64,000 nucleotides of DNA from Leucocoprinus leucothites (GCA_013368445.1 JAACJO010000014.1:496001-560000), one strand, 5' to 3'; numbered from the stretch's first letter, positions 48,558 through 61,788 are shown. Numbers and translations: made by a program. Notes: a model not told the origin generated them from the letters alone.

Positions 48558-49514
48558 ATGTCTCTGTTCGGCGCGCTTGGCAATAACCAAACCACCACAC
48601 CGGCTACTGGTGCCAACATCTTTGGGAACGCCCAACAGCAGCAGCAGCCGTCTGGAAATATCTTCGGCAATACTCAGCCCGCCGGCCAACAGACATCGCT
48701 CTTTGGGAACACGCAACAAAGCCAGCCAACCACCTCTCTCTTCGGAAACGCGAACACGAACCCAAGCGCCGCGACAGGAGGCGGTCTGTTTGGCGCTACA
48801 AACACCACTCAACCGACTGGGACGGGTGGTACGAGTCTATTTGGCAACACGGGAGCGACCTCGGGGTTGTTTGGGAATACACAGACAGGAACGACGCCGG
48901 GTCTGTTTGGGAACACGACGCAGCCGACAGCTACAGGCGGAAGCATTTTTGGAAATACGCAAGCTCAGCAGCAACAACAGCCTGCGACTGGGTCTTCGCT
49001 TTTTGGAAATATGACGACAAATAACCAGCCTGCGATGGGTGGCAGCCTGTTCGGCAATACAGCTACCAACGCTCCTCAACAGCCCGCTACAGGTGGGGGT
49101 TTGTTCGGTAACACTACAACAAATCAGCCAGCAATGGGGAGTTTGTTTGGAAATAACACGACGAATCAACCAGCGACGGGTGGGGGTCTATTTGGAAACA
49201 CCTCTAATACGACAACACAACCCACTACCGGAGGCGGTTTGTTCGGCAATACATCCAACACGACAGCACCGCCAACATCGAGCCTGTTCGGAAACACGTC
49301 GACGACAAACCAGCCAAATACCAACATTTTTGGTAACCCGACTAATACGCAGCCAACGAATTTATTCGGCAATACGGCCACGAGTACAGGCACTGGTCAA
49401 CAGCAGTCATCTCTATTTGGGAATAGGCCTGGTGGCCTCTTTGGTTCGACGGCACCCACAACAAATACCGGCGGTGGATTGTACGGGAATATACAAAACC
49501 AACAGCCTCAGCAA

Positions 49515-49545
<31 letters not shown>

Positions 49546-50816
49546 AACAACAACAGCAGCAGCAACAACAACAACAGTCGAACCTGTTTGGTAGTACGAC
49601 AACCCAACCCGCTGGTAATTTGTTTGGGAACACTCAGACCAACACTGCCGGTAATAGTCTTTTTGGAAACAGACCGCAGGGGAGCTTATTTGGGAGCACT
49701 ACGGGAACAGGCAATGCATTGAACGCGTCCACATTTCCCTCGAACAGTCTGTTGGGATCAAGGGCAGCTTTGACTCCAGCTCAGCAGCAAGCTGATGCTC
49801 AAACGCAGGCCTTGCAACTACAGCAGAAGATTGAGGCCATCTACAATGCATGGAATCCCTCTTCCCCTCAATGTCGATTCCAGGTTTGTGTTCATAAGCT
49901 CTTGCCAAAGTTGAGGAAAACTAATACTATACCATAAACCAGTATTACTTCTACAACCTCGTCAATCCACAACAAGTCAGCCTTTACGGTCGCCCCGTCA
50001 ACGCCAAGAGCGATGCCCTTTGGGAAAAGGCTGTACGCGAGAACCCAGACCCGGCATGTCACGTCCCCGTTCTTGCAATCGGGTTTGACGACTTGCGCAC
50101 TCGTGTTGAAGCTCAAAACAGGAAATCTGACGAACATCAACAACACCTGAAGGAAATCAAAACTCGCCTAGAGTCCCTTGCCACACAACACACGCTATCC
50201 AATTCTTCCCGGCTTCTACGCGCTGTTGTAGCACAGACGCAACTGTCGCAGAGGCTGTTGAAGTTCGTGCAGCATTTACATTTGTTGATCCCAAGTGTGC
50301 GAAGCTCGTCAATAAGACCTGAAGAGGAACAGTTGAGGACCACGTTGGAGGAGATCGAAGATGAACTGAAGAGAGGAAGGATGAAAGGCAAATTGAATGA
50401 ACTTTGGGCACTTCTCGGAGCCGTTAACGCGGCCAAGGAACGTGCGAGAACTGGGTCTGGAGAATGGGCAGTGGTGGATGAAGATGGATTGGCGCAGCTG
50501 ACTCAAGTGCGTATATTCTCTTCCAATTTTGATCTGTTTCCGTCTCAGATAAATTCCTGACCCTTTCACCCTTTTTTGTTCTCTTTGGCACGCTGTTTAT
50601 CAACGATCCCGCACAACTTTCACCTCCCACTCCACCATCCGATAGATCCTATCCGAACAACAAGCCGGTTTGACTCACCTGACCAAAATCCTTCAAAAAG
50701 CTCTCAAAGACGTCGGAGTCATCATGGGCACGAACACAAATAGTGCGCAATCAGATTATGAGGTTGATAATCTCCTCAGTTCTACAAATACCCTGCGTGC
50801 GAGTGCTCTGCGATAG
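48558..50816 (+). CDS. NUP57: GLFG nucleoporin Nup54/Nup57
   Basis: Central-channel nucleoporin of the Nup62 complex. Three exons (48558-49883, 49943-50506, 50646-50816) sum to 2061 nt, 686 residues. The N-terminal 400 residues are a disordered FG domain with dozens of LFGN/IFGN repeats in Thr/Gln/Gly spacers, broken by a polyglutamine run at 49511-49576. Then come AQQQADAQTQALQLQQKIEA, the conserved YYFYNLVNPQQVSLYGRPVN block, and the coiled-coil domain (LRTTLEEIEDELKRGRMKG) ending LTKILQKALKDVGVIMG. The C-terminal blocks set Nup54 apart from other FG proteins. Start choice is explained by a probable 5' UTR intron. Confidence 0.94.
49511..49576 (+). repeat. CAA/CAG polyglutamine tract in NUP57
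   Basis: An almost pure CAA/CAG tract of about 22 codons inside the FG domain, probably variable in length between strains. Flanking codons extend the glutamine run slightly. Confidence 0.9.
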
Positions 50817-51239
50817 ACCCCCTCCTACAATTAGAGCACCAGTGTCCGAATCCCGAGTCCCGAGTCCTGCTGGCCGTTGTACTTGTGAATATGAACCTCT
50901 TATCCCCACCTTTGTGGCTCCACGATCTCCACGCAGCATGTGCTCGGGCGCTGATCCTGTATTTCTTATGTCGTATTTTGTTATCTCTGAGTGTTTCTTG
51001 TACTCTTCTCTTGTGTTCACGATCCAAGAAGTGAGGAAGAATTACTAGGTCATTCCGAATCGGATATCATTCTGTAGTGCAATGGGTTACTAATTACTGA
51101 AAGAAAGAAATAGCCTCCAAAAGAAAGGTAGTACTTGCCGGCTGATCCCGCATTAGCTATTCCAATTAGCAAGATTTCGCGATGTGCGTCATCAGGACAA
51201 GGTTTCACAGGACTTTAGTTGGAGGAGGATGACAACTAA
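50817..51239. other. Intergenic region
   Basis: 423 bases after the nucleoporin stop. Nothing recognised. Confidence 0.5.
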
Positions 51240-53139
51240 ATGAGCTCATCTCAATCACCACCACCAGCATGCTGTGGAAATCTGTCTCCCGACTCATGAA
51301 ACGCCGTTCCAACTCCCATATCGAAGACTAAGGCTTTTCAGTTCATTCCAAGATGATGTTGAGAAAGAGGTGGACGAAGGGCTGTACCAATTCACTGGTG
51401 GTCGATGGTTGTACAATGAGCACGAACGTGAGCCGTTACCCTCTAGCAAGTGAAACCATTTCCTCATATTCTTTATGTAAGTACAGAAAGACAAGCACGT
51501 TACGCTCGGTTTGATGTCGCGCAGCTTGCTTCTATTGCCGGCGAAGCCACTGGGACCACTTTTTGTGAATTTAATTCTAGACTCGGCAACGGTGAGGCGC
51601 CATACTCATCAGTACAGACATTCAAAAAAATTGAACATGTATCCAGGGTTCTACAACAAGACCCGCCGTCTGATTATGGGTGGTTCGCTCAGCGTCGTTG
51701 CACGTATCCCTTGTCCTGTGGCTGGTCCTTCACGTCTAGTGACCGCAAGCGAGGTGACGACTCTTCAGTTCGCAAGAGAGGTCCTCAAACTTCCCGTTCC
51801 TCGAGTGATAACCTGGAATGGCGCGAATCGAGGTCGTACTAATGGGGTCGGCGCAGATTATTTGCTCATGAAAGAGGCTCCAGAAGTTGCTCTTCGCAAG
51901 CGATGGCTCAAATTCACAACTCAGAAAGAGGCTGAGCCAGTGTTGCTTGGTTTACTAGAAGTCGAGAAGAGGTTTAAATCGCTACGTTTTTCGCGCATTG
52001 GAAGTATCTATTTCAATGAGGACGTTGGTCCTGAACTAATTGATGTCCCTCTTTCACGGGTCCTGTTGATGACGCTACGTTGCGGCTCTCGGAAAAGTAT
52101 TCTATCGGTCCGCTGGTAGACCCTTGTTGGTGGCGAGGAACAAGAGCCAACATACCTCTGGATCGTGGTCCCTGTATGCGCTTTATTTCTATCGGTCAAT
52201 CCCAGTGGCATTCTGACTTCAGTCGCTATAGGGTCTGAGTCGGTCTCATTCTTCCTTGCAGTTGCAATAAATGAACAAATGGTCCTTGCTTATGAATCAT
52301 TGACAACAAATCTGACCCAATTCCGTCGCAAGCCAATGCATGACCGCGCGACTCATCTGAAGCTTCTGACCATGTACCTGGATGCCGTCCCGCATTTCGT
52401 GCCAACGACCAATGACGACATTTGCGCACCCACCTTGTGGCACCCTGATCTCTCGCTGAACAATGTCTTCGTCTCTAAATCTGGCCCTGGACATCTACAA
52501 AGCTTGATTGACTGGCAACACGCTGTCGTCCTTCCTTACTTCATGCTGGGATCTGCACCTCGTGCTCTAATGTACAACCCCGACAAAGTCAATATGGACT
52601 GGCATCTCCTTCGGCTTGCTTCCAATTATGAACAATTGACTCCCGAAGAGCGGACTGAATGCTGGCTTCACCTTCAACTTGCTACGCGACATCATTGGTA
52701 TGAAAGGAGCGCCTGGATCAATAGCGAGCGTCGAGGGCCGATTTGTGAATTACCGCATGTGAACGAGCTCGTGGTGTTACCCTCGTACGTGACACGCGCA
52801 TGATCGGACTGTGCATTTGAACTTCGAGACGCACTCATTCGTATGCGGGATAACTGGACTGCAATAGCTGGTGGTGGCGTCCCATGCCCCATCGAGTTTT
52901 TCTCTAAAGAGATCAAGGAACATGAAGAACAACTAAAGCGATTCCGATGTTATGAAGCTGCCGTTAAATTCATTCGGACACACCTTGATATCGACAAAGA
53001 TGGTCTGGTTTATTTTGACGAATACGATGCTGTGCGGAAACAACTCAGAAACCTCGAGAAGTCTGGATCATGGGACGAAGAAATGACACGATGTCCTTTC
53101 CCGTTCAAAGACGGGGAATACTCATTCTTTTTATCGTAA
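51240..53139 (+). pseudogene. APH-family phosphotransferase pseudogene
   Basis: Remains of a kinase-fold protein of the aminoglycoside phosphotransferase family, a group widely expanded in mushrooms with unknown substrates. Intact motifs include VVARIPCPVAGPSRL, TLQFAREVLKLPVPRVITWN, catalytic HPDLSLNN and LIDWQHAVVLPYF, and a conserved C-terminal tail ending GEYSFFLS. Lesions: the ATG frame (MSSSQSPPP) stops at 51297 one base out of phase with the next block; a one-base deletion lies near 52050, where the frame must jump to reach DDATLRLSEKYSIGPL; and a TGA at 52801-52803 sits where Trp is expected before SDCAFELRDALIRM. Codons between lesions are well preserved, so inactivation is recent. 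Confidence 0.85.
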
Positions 53140-54752
53140 ATGCTGGACCCCGGACATTCGACGCATGATTCACAGCGGTCCCTGTTCTTATCATTAGACG
53201 CATTAGAGCGCGATACCCCACTCCTTCTCTGGCCCTGCATAGTCGAACTTTGGCCTCCTCTGCACAGCATTTAAAGCCCGTCTTCAGATTCCTACGTGCT
53301 ACCATCACACCTCATACCACCCCATTGAGCATTGTATCGTTACTATAAGTACCTCACTCAGTGTACCTATTATTCCCAGTTTATGTCTGAATGCATCACA
53401 CTCTCCAAAATAACTGGGATGTGATATTTCCCTCCTGCTACTAGCACGAGTTTAGGTGTACGAGGGCTTACACAACATACTCATGTACGACGATGCCACA
53501 TGGAAACAGATCAATGACCTCGAGAAGTCCGGAACCAAAATATGATAAGGGAGACAGCGTATAAACAGGCATACCATCTCGAACTCGGCAGTGCCTGTCG
53601 CTCTAAGAAAAAAATAGAACAATGGGCTCAATGAAAGAAAAGACGCTTGATATCAAACCCCAACACGTTGAGGGGTTTACGAATCGAGTTAACATGTAGA
53701 GAAAAGGAGAGAGGTAAAATTACCACAATACCAAGCTAAATCATTATCACCATCATAGTACACATGCACATCGTACCAATATCGGCCCTAGTTTAAACCA
53801 GAACAAGGCCTTGGCCATAGTAGGGAGAATGATTATTAATTACCCTAGTACTTACTCATAGACGACATATATAGAAGATCAAGAAAAAAGAGAAAAAAAA
53901 AAGAACGACCACGAGGAGAGATAAGAATAGAATCGCTTCCCGCGGAACCCTTGAAGAATAGGCAAGATACGGAACAGAATTACGTAGAGGGAGAAAGAAA
54001 GAATAGTAGTGCGACTTGAAACAATTCTGACGAAAATGCAGTGGGAAGTTGAAAACGGAAGCGCTGGAGAGTGGAATAGGGGCAAAGTGAACACGATGAC
54101 CACGGATGTAATGTCGCGCGTGTGTGTGGCAGGAAATCGAGACTAGTGTTGTCGGAGTACGAATATCCTGGAATGAGAAAATCGGCCAATAGAATGGACG
54201 AGGTATGTGTTCATGTGGGGCGGGTTCGGGGCGCCGAATATGAACAAGGAAAAGTAAATGAATACAGATAGACAGATAAAGGATAAAGAGGCAAAAAGGA
54301 CAAGTGCAGATCATACATATAGTAAGCGAGAGAGCTGAGTATGGGCATACATATCAAATATCATGATCAAGCGCGTCATATGGATCATGAATATGAAAAA
54401 AGGATTGAATGGCCAGCGAATGAGGCATCGTCCCTTCATCTCTTCCCTTGCGGTAACTCGGGGACATGTGCTGACCACAAGGAGTAAACAGGAAAAGAAA
54501 TTGTCCGTGGAACCTTCGAGAGCTGCCAATCTCCTGCGAGAATGCGAGACGATTTGACGAATAACTCGGTAATGATTTGAGGAGCGACCAAGACCTTGAA
54601 TTTTGTGAAGCGTGTTCAGCGACGATCAAGAAAGATACGATAACGAAACCCGAATAGCAATATCCATGCTTATCGAGAGAAAGCACCCACGAAATCCACG
54701 AAAATGTCACCTCAAAACTCTCGACAGCAGGGTGAAGGAGGAACAAGGGCAA
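53140..54752. other. Intergenic region with a possible APH tail remnant
   Basis: 1.6 kb. At about 53485-53532 a short stretch resembles the APH tail coding sequence (compare around 53023-53070): both encode a YD..A..KQ..dLEKSG-like string. It may be a fragment of another family member. The rest is probably 3' UTR of the CAF-1 gene (purine-rich near 53880-54020). No gene supported. Confidence 0.5.
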
Positions 54753-57700
54753 TCACGAATCTAAATCACCCACACGCGTCAACGCCACGCGTCTCTTTTT
54801 CTTGGGTGGCTGTTCAGGTTCATGCTCCTCCGTTGCTTCAGGCTGCTTTTCTGCCAAGCTTTGCTGATCCTGCAGTTGCCCACTCGGATTACCCGCATTC
54901 GTGGATTTATCTCCATCACCACTACCAAGATTTGTGCTCTCTGTGCCGGGTGCGGGCCGTTTTTGACTTTCCTTCTTCTTTGGCGTCGACGTCGTAGAGG
55001 TACTATTCTTGTTCTTCGTATGGTCAGAAGCACTCCCGGCGGCCGGACCAGAAGTCGACGTAACACCACCAGCACTCGGTACTGTGGCACCAGCGGCAGT
55101 GAATGGATTCAGGAAATATGCATCGCCACCATCTGTACTCGCAGCAGGCGTCAACGGAGGTTCACTCCTCCTCTTGGTAAACATCGACGAAGGCGTGACC
55201 ACATGTAGATGTGCACCACCAGTAGCAGTCGCAGAGCTGAAATGCCCTGACGGAGGAGGAAGCCCGATAGTCGACGTCGCGGGAGTACTCGCAGCCGAAC
55301 TAGACGAAACGAGTGGTACGGAATTCTGATGGGCGATCGATTGGAGCTGAAGGGCATGTTGTTGAGTGTGTGATGTCGGAAGAATTTCGTCGAATATGAT
55401 GATGGTGCAGTAACCGTCTCGGGAGGAGAGTAAGAGTGTTTGACCGTCCGGCGACCTAGTACAAAATGAGAAAACAAAAAATACGCGCATCAAAGGGGAG
55501 GAGTCATCAGTCAGTTGAGGTTTTCTCGATTAGGACGTAAAATGTCGAAAAAAGGAAAAGGGTGCCGCGAGGGAGGGAATCATACGGAACACCAGGACGA
55601 ATAAAGAGTTCTGGAAAATGGAAGGCGACATTGAATGGGGGAAGGGTGGGTGTAGAAACTAGGTTTCGAAACAAGCCAGCGGACGTATATAGCAAAAACG
55701 CATAACTCACCAAGTCATATCCGTGAACTCATCGTAATGCAATTTGGTCAACAAACACACGGGTCCAGCTTGTTGCGTATCATAAATCGCCACAGCATCC
55801 ATAGTCACCACAGCATACAGCATCCGATACGGCAAGGCGAAAATTGATGCCGTACTTGCAAGAGCTCCAGTAGAATTTGTCGAGCCCTGAGTGGGAACAT
55901 GAGGTTGGGGCTGGGCAGTCTGGGTTTGAATATGAACTGGCAGCTGACTATGAACACCCGGCGTTGGGGGTTTCGAAGCAGCAGGGGTGGGTGGTCGCAG
56001 ATCCATGGGTGACAAGCCGGGTGAAGGCAACGTCATATCCTTACTCCCACTCCCCAACTGTGATGTAGATAATGCCAATTTTGGTACTGGCGAAGCGATC
56101 GATGCTGTCGAACCCTGGCTTTGACTCTGCGCGGGCGTGCGCTGAGGAGTCAGCAGCGACATCTGACCAATGGTTGTTGTAGGGGTAGAAGTATCCATTG
56201 CAGCTGGAGGGCTGATAACAACCGAAACCGGACCAGTCACGTCGACATCCAGTGTACCCTCCATGCCCTTCTCCAGTGCAGCTGTAGCAGTACTTACACG
56301 ATCTGCATGACTCGATTCGGCTTGGTCTCCGCCAGCTTCGACGCTAGGCCTGAGTTCGTACAATATTGGAGAAAACCGAATTGCCACACTTGCTTTCTTA
56401 TGCCCAGGTAATTGAGCAATAGGAGGCCTGGCGAAGTTGGCCCTGGAGTAGATGTATACCGACGATGTCGACGTTGATGACGTTGACGATCCTGCAGTAG
56501 TAGCAGAGCTCGTATCTGTAACGACCGTTGGTCTTCCCTTCCTCCCTCTCACAGGCGTCGTTGCACCACCCTCCTCCTTCCCGGTAGAAGAACCAGAAGC
56601 GCTGCTATTTGCCTTGTGCGACAAACTGGACGGAATAATAATCGGATCCTCAAACTGTCCCGCTGGGGTAAGCAGCAAGGCACCATCGGGACTAAATGTC
56701 AACCTCCTAAAAAAGTTGGTGAAACTCTCATCTCCATATAGTTTGACATTCGCCCAATGTTGGACTTGAGCAGATGGAGGCAAGCTTCTGATGGCTGGTA
56801 AAGGAGGCATCGGAGATGGAGATCTACCACCATATCGGATAGAGGATGAATGAGGGGAATTGGGTGCATTGGACGAAGCACTGAAAGAGGATCTACGGGA
56901 TGAGACCCCTCCACCCGCGCCTGCCCCTCCGCCTGTCCCGCCGCCCAACCCCGTACCCGAAGCCCCACCACTTGAGGAAGAGTTTGCGGTGATCGGAGGG
57001 GGAGGGAACATCCCGGCGGTGAGGGAAGGCGTGTTAGTGACAGATGTAGCTGGCGTGAGAGGCGCGTTGTTGCTGGTATCGTCTTTGTCGAGAACGATCG
57101 CGGACTCGGCATCACTTGTACTAGATTCACTGCGAAAGAATTTTGGGCGGGTGTGCCCATGCGCGCTAGGTGTGCGAGTATGTCGGGTGGGCATACGCGT
57201 GTTACGGCCGACGGCGTGCGCCTCGAATTGCCCGTTCTTAGTGGAGATTCGGTAAACATGCATAGATCGGTCACTACTTTGTGTTGCAATATATTCATTT
57301 AGTGGGTCCCATGCAACACCTTGCACGAAATGAGAATGTTCTGCGATTTCGCAAACACACTTCCCTGTGGGAGTCGGTGAGAAAAATTATTACCAAAAGA
57401 CCCGAGAAAAAAGCGAACCATCCATTGAGGCAAAAACGCGTGCTGTGTTGTCCGTGCTGCCGGCAATGATGTACTCGCCTGTTGGGCTCCACGCGAGATC
57501 GTACACCTGCATAGTCGTACATCTATGCGCAGCATCAGTCTCAGATTCACAGAAAATGCGGCATATATTCATACCTGAACGTCGTTCTCGGCTTCCAAAA
57601 CTCCTTGTCCAACAGCAGCTCGTCGGGTGGGATATCACTCCCATAAGCCCCTTGATGAGGATTCGACGACTGAGCCCATATAATAATCATCCCATCTGTG

Positions 57701-58225
57701 CCAGAAACCAAAAAGTCTGAGTAAAAGACGCGTTGTGTGAAAAGAGGGGCAAGAGAGCGCACCATCTCCAGCAGAGGCAATGAACTCGCCTAAGTTAGCC
57801 ACCATGATCAGGAATATTAGCGCATATAAGGACAGGAATACGTACCATTAGGAGAGAATCGTACAACGTTGACAGGGGCAGAATGTCGACTGAGTGTGGA
57901 AATGTATTCTATCCGTGGCGGGCGTGGTGCGGCGGGGTTCGGGTCGTCCTTGACAAGCGACGTTGGTCTGATGTTTGGGTGCACCATCCATACCTGCGGA
58001 TAGAGCCCTCAGCAATTGAGAAAGAACAGAGAAAAAGGCGGAACATACGCGGACATGGTTGTCCTCGCCGCCAGTCGCGAGGCGATAAGAGTGGCCGGTG
58101 TACCTCTCGTCATTCCCTGGAGTCCCCGCTGGTGGTCTCGCGCGTTTGAAAGGCAGAGGCTGAAAATCGCAGGTCGATATAGGCTTGGAATCGTGCCACC
58201 GAATCTCCAAAGTGCGAAATCGCAT
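54753..58225 (-). CDS. CAC2: Chromatin assembly factor 1 subunit B (p60/Cac2)
   Basis: WD40 subunit of CAF-1, which deposits H3-H4 behind the replication fork in the nucleus. Seven exons (58049-58225, 57846-57993, 57763-57789, 57575-57695, 57419-57522, 55711-57364, 54753-55455) sum to 2934 nt, 977 residues. It starts with the family hallmark MRFRTLEIRWHDSKPISTCD. WD repeats follow: YRLATGGEDNHVRVW, HSAPVNVVRFSPNGEFIASA, DGMIIIW, VYDLAWSPTGEYIIAGSTDN, HFVQGVAWDPLNEYIATQSS, and later DMTWSPDGQTLLLSSRDGYC. Between the fifth and last repeats lies a very long Ser/Thr/Pro/Gly-rich insertion (about residues 230-690). The tail is charged with a nuclear signal PPKKKRRVAL. At 977 residues it is longer than animal p60 (about 560) because of the insertions. 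Confidence 0.95.
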
Positions 58226-58572
58226 CTTTGTCTGAGGTGAAGTGGGTGGTTTGTATTGAGATGGTGGTGGTGAGAGACAGAGAGCAACACACGACAAACT
58301 CGACGTTCTTCTCTCATCTAGTAAAATACACGATAATATCGAGAAAATTCATCTAAGTCGAGCCCAGCTCGTCTCACAGCTTTAAAACGAGCCGTTGAGG
58401 CTACAGAACGTGTAAAGGAGGATGCCTCCCTCATCGTCCAGGTAAGGCAGTTTGTGGTGCACTCGATACTATAACAGCGCGCGGGCAGCACAGAAAATCA
58501 CCCCGCCAGCCCACCCTCCCAGCTCAAGCACAGTCCCCTTCTAATATTTTTTCTCTTCCATCTCATACCACT
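58226..58572. promoter_or_regulatory. Divergent promoter region, CAC2 / orphan gene
   Basis: 347 bp between divergent start codons must hold both promoters. No specific element assigned. Confidence 0.5.
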
Positions 58573-59370
58573 ATGTCTCGCTCTAGGAGCGTCATTGCCG
58601 ATACAGACGACTATGTCGTCGTACGGGGTGACTATGCCCCTATAGTGTGTGACGCTCGACCTCCTGAGCCCCCCATCGACCATCAGTACCCCCTCACTTT
58701 CCATGAGGGCGATGATGGAGAGGGAGAACGCATGCCCGACTACAATCACCGGCGTGACGAACGACCGGCGGGCAGCGAGGCGGGGCATCTGGAGGCGGGA
58801 TTCGCTGTTACGGAGCGCAACGTCGGCGCCGATAAGCCCCACGACGTCGTGATGGCGCACCCCATTCGTGCGTGTTCAAATCTGATATCCCCATTCGTCA
58901 TCACTCATGACATACCATTTCCAGCTATTTATAGACCTATAGTCCGTCCTGAGATTCTCTATAATTACCCACCAGTCGCCGCTCGCTTCGACGAAGTCTG
59001 TATGTTCTCCATCTCCTTATAGCGCCTCGTGCTTTACCCGGCAGCAAAATTGACATTCTGTTTTGTTCCTGGAGGCGATCGATTGAACCACCAGCAGGTT
59101 GACGAGTGCACCGATCTCCTCCTCGACCTCTTGGGGTGGGGTGTGCCTCTCGAGTATATGGTTGATTTAGGTTTCTCCCTTCCAGGAGTGATTTGGCTTT
59201 GCGCCAAACTCAGGCTCCGCCTCTCCTGGGGTATCGTGTTAAGGGCTCAGGAAGCCCGTATCCCATTCCACTCGCTCTCCATCATGCCCGAGGGCTATCC
59301 TGACAGCAAATATTCCCCAAGTCCTCCCCCTTCTCCTTCCCTTTCCTTCGACTCAGAGTCACTTGATTAA
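58573..59370 (+). CDS. Hypothetical protein (orphan)
   Basis: Not recognised. Three exons (58573-58867, 58925-58999, 59045-59370) sum to 696 nt, 231 residues, with matching phases and good splice signals. The N-terminal half is acidic and hydrophilic with RPPEPPIDHQYPLTF. The middle has IYRPIVRPEILYNYPPVAAR. The C-terminal half has a regular, possibly helical segment (DECTDLLLDLLGWGVPLEYM, LPGVIWLCAKLRLRLSWGIV) and a Ser/Pro tail (SPSPPPSPSLSFDSESLD). No signal peptide or clear membrane span. It looks like a lineage-specific basidiomycete protein. Confidence 0.7.
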
Positions 59371-59630
59371 GCACCACTCGCCTCTTATAAGCCGCCTCGA
59401 GCTATGTGCGACCACTCAAGCCTCAAGACATCAAATATTACTGTAACGAATTTTCCTGTTTTCCGAGTCTTCGCATTAGGCCTTATTGTTCTCGTTTGTA
59501 TGAACCAGCCCTGCACTACACGCTCTGTGCAAGTCCTGTAACGTTCTCATCCATACCCTATGTAAAACAAAAAAAATTCTTTTCGCGAAGAAAAATGCTA
59601 TGATACATCCAAAAGTCCGAATTCCAATAC

Positions 59631-61788
59631 TCAACCCCGCCTCCTCCTTCTTTCCCTCCTCGACCCCCACTCAAACTTCCTCACCCTCTGCTCAAACCAC
59701 CTCCTATCCTCCTCCCCAATCTCTGGCCTAAGCCCTTTCACATACAACTCCACAATACACGGCGGCTCGTCCCTGTTCACCACTGATCCCAGTACCATCC
59801 CATTCCTGACTTGAATAACCGACTTGAGTTCAGCAACAGTATAATTATTACAGTCATTGAGATATATAGATTGAAGGTTTGGCGCATTGAATAGCATTGT
59901 ACCACCCGTTTCCGTCGTGACCGTAGATGTTGTTGTAACGGGCTTGCTGCCGATGAAAGGTGTCCGTAGCATTTTTAGAAACTCGTCATCGAAACCATTG
60001 CAGCCGGTGAAGACGAGCCTACTGCCTTGCCATCCTCGTAATGGTGATGAATAACCGTATAAATGATCGATTTCTTCAAGAACAAGATCACGGGTGTCTG
60101 GAATGGCCCACTCAGAACTGCTGCGTATTGTAAATGGGAATGTATGTGACGATGACGGCGAGGGTGGAGGCGAAGGCGAGGGTGAGGGTAAATGACAGGG
60201 TGAACATGGGGGTGGCGGGAGAGAACAGCGAATGACATGAAATGCCTCAATCTCATCAACGAGTCGCACTCGAAACCTAGAAGAATGGGAGGAAAGCTCG
60301 GAAGACGACTTGGAAAAACACCGGACAGCATCCGACGCGAGTTCTTCAAGATGGATATATGACGGCGTCAATTCAATTACCTCCTGCTCCCGCTCCCCTT
60401 GCTCATCCTCAACAGCGCTCAAATCCAAATCAACCAACTTCAAAAACTCTAGTTTTGGCATCCACTCCCTCCTAACCACCTCGAACAAATCCTCCAACCT
60501 AAACCCCTCCTCAGTGCCCCGCACTTCCGACCCCAACTCTGACTCTGCTTCGTCGGATCTGAATTCAGGAGCGGAGGAATAGTGTGCTATTGTCACTTTC
60601 TCCACGTGTTGAAGCGTCATATGAAAAGTACATTCTGATTGGGGTTCAGTCACTGAGTGGCGTTGGCGTTGACGTTTTAGAACCAGAGCTAAATCCCGAA
60701 AGTTCCGGCCGTTCAGTGAGATAGCGCTTAGCCCTGGGCACCAGAATCCAGTTCTGGGCTTTGGGAACTGGGGTAGTGGAGCTGAGTGGTTCTCCCGAGA
60801 GACATGATAACAATTCTTCTGCGTCGTGATTAACGATATCGAGGCCTGAGCTGCAGGCTCCGGCAGGGAACTGCCCGTTACCGTAGGCAGGCAAGCAGTC
60901 CCCACACCGCCATCATCGACCTCGCACTCCAACCTCAGATCCATCAAAATCGGTGCCACGACCCCCGCAAAGTCATGAACAAGTGAAGGCAATGACGAAC
61001 TCTGCAGGACTGAAAACCTCAATAGATGACATCGATGCAAATGAGGTTTGATAGCTTCGAATACGAGTCGAGTTCTTGGCCCTTCTGTTTTGTCAATGCC
61101 AAGAGAAGTACTGTGGCGTCGACGAAGGACGTATACTTCTATTGGTAGCTGGGCAGACCATTCCACGTGAGAGTGTATGTCGGCAGCATCAATTGCCGGT
61201 ACGAAATTGGTGTGTGATGGTGATGAAGCTGAGGTCGAGATTGAACTTGGTACTGAGGATGGGGGAGTGAGTAGAGGAGAGGGACGGGTAGGTGATGGTG
61301 CATCGTCAACGAAAATAACAAGCCGTGTCCAGAATTGCGGTACTGTAGCCATTATATTCCTCCACCTCCTACAAACACCCGCAAGAGAATAAGGGAACAA
61401 AGCGTAAGACGTTAAATCGTCCTGCCATTCCCAAACGATATGTTTCCGGCCAGAATTGAACGGACTACTGCACACCATGCATTCTTTGTGTGCTTCCGGG
61501 GAATCGGCACAACAACTTACCAAGTCGTCAAAGACGAAATTGAATATGATCAGCAAGAGCTCCGTCGGAAATGCTGTTGACCGTTGAGGATATAGAGAGT
61601 CGGCAGTGCCAGGCAGGTTGCAAAGCGGTGACGATGATTTGGCGGTATGGAATGATATAAGGCGCCCACGACTGCCATACTCACACTGTGTAAATGTCAC
61701 AAATAGAATGAGCGATGCGCCTTAACAAGCCACACAATGAAAAAGAACATACACGAGATGCAGACATAGGCCGCAACTGAACCGACAT
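59631..61788 (-). CDS. F-box/LRR-like protein
   Basis: F-box proteins recruit substrates to SCF ubiquitin ligases; this mushroom family is very large and its targets are unknown. Two exons (61753-61788, 59631-61685) sum to 2091 nt, 696 residues. The short first exon encodes MSVQLRPMSASR; it was chosen because the second exon has no early in-frame ATG before the F-box, and donor GTATGT and acceptor ACACAG join in phase. The F-box region reads TAFPTELLLIIFNFVFDDL, then FPYSLAGVCRRWRNIMATVP. LRR-like stretches follow (SSLPSLVHDFAGVVAPILMD, LEFLKLVDLDLS, LQSIYLNDCNNYTVAELKSV). Its diverged paralogue lies head-to-head 173 bp away. Confidence 0.82.

Noticed and set aside
54423..54752. Minus frames below the CAF-1 stop codon
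   Set aside because: They start after the clear C-terminal nuclear signal and stop of CAC2 and look like 3' UTR; no domain.
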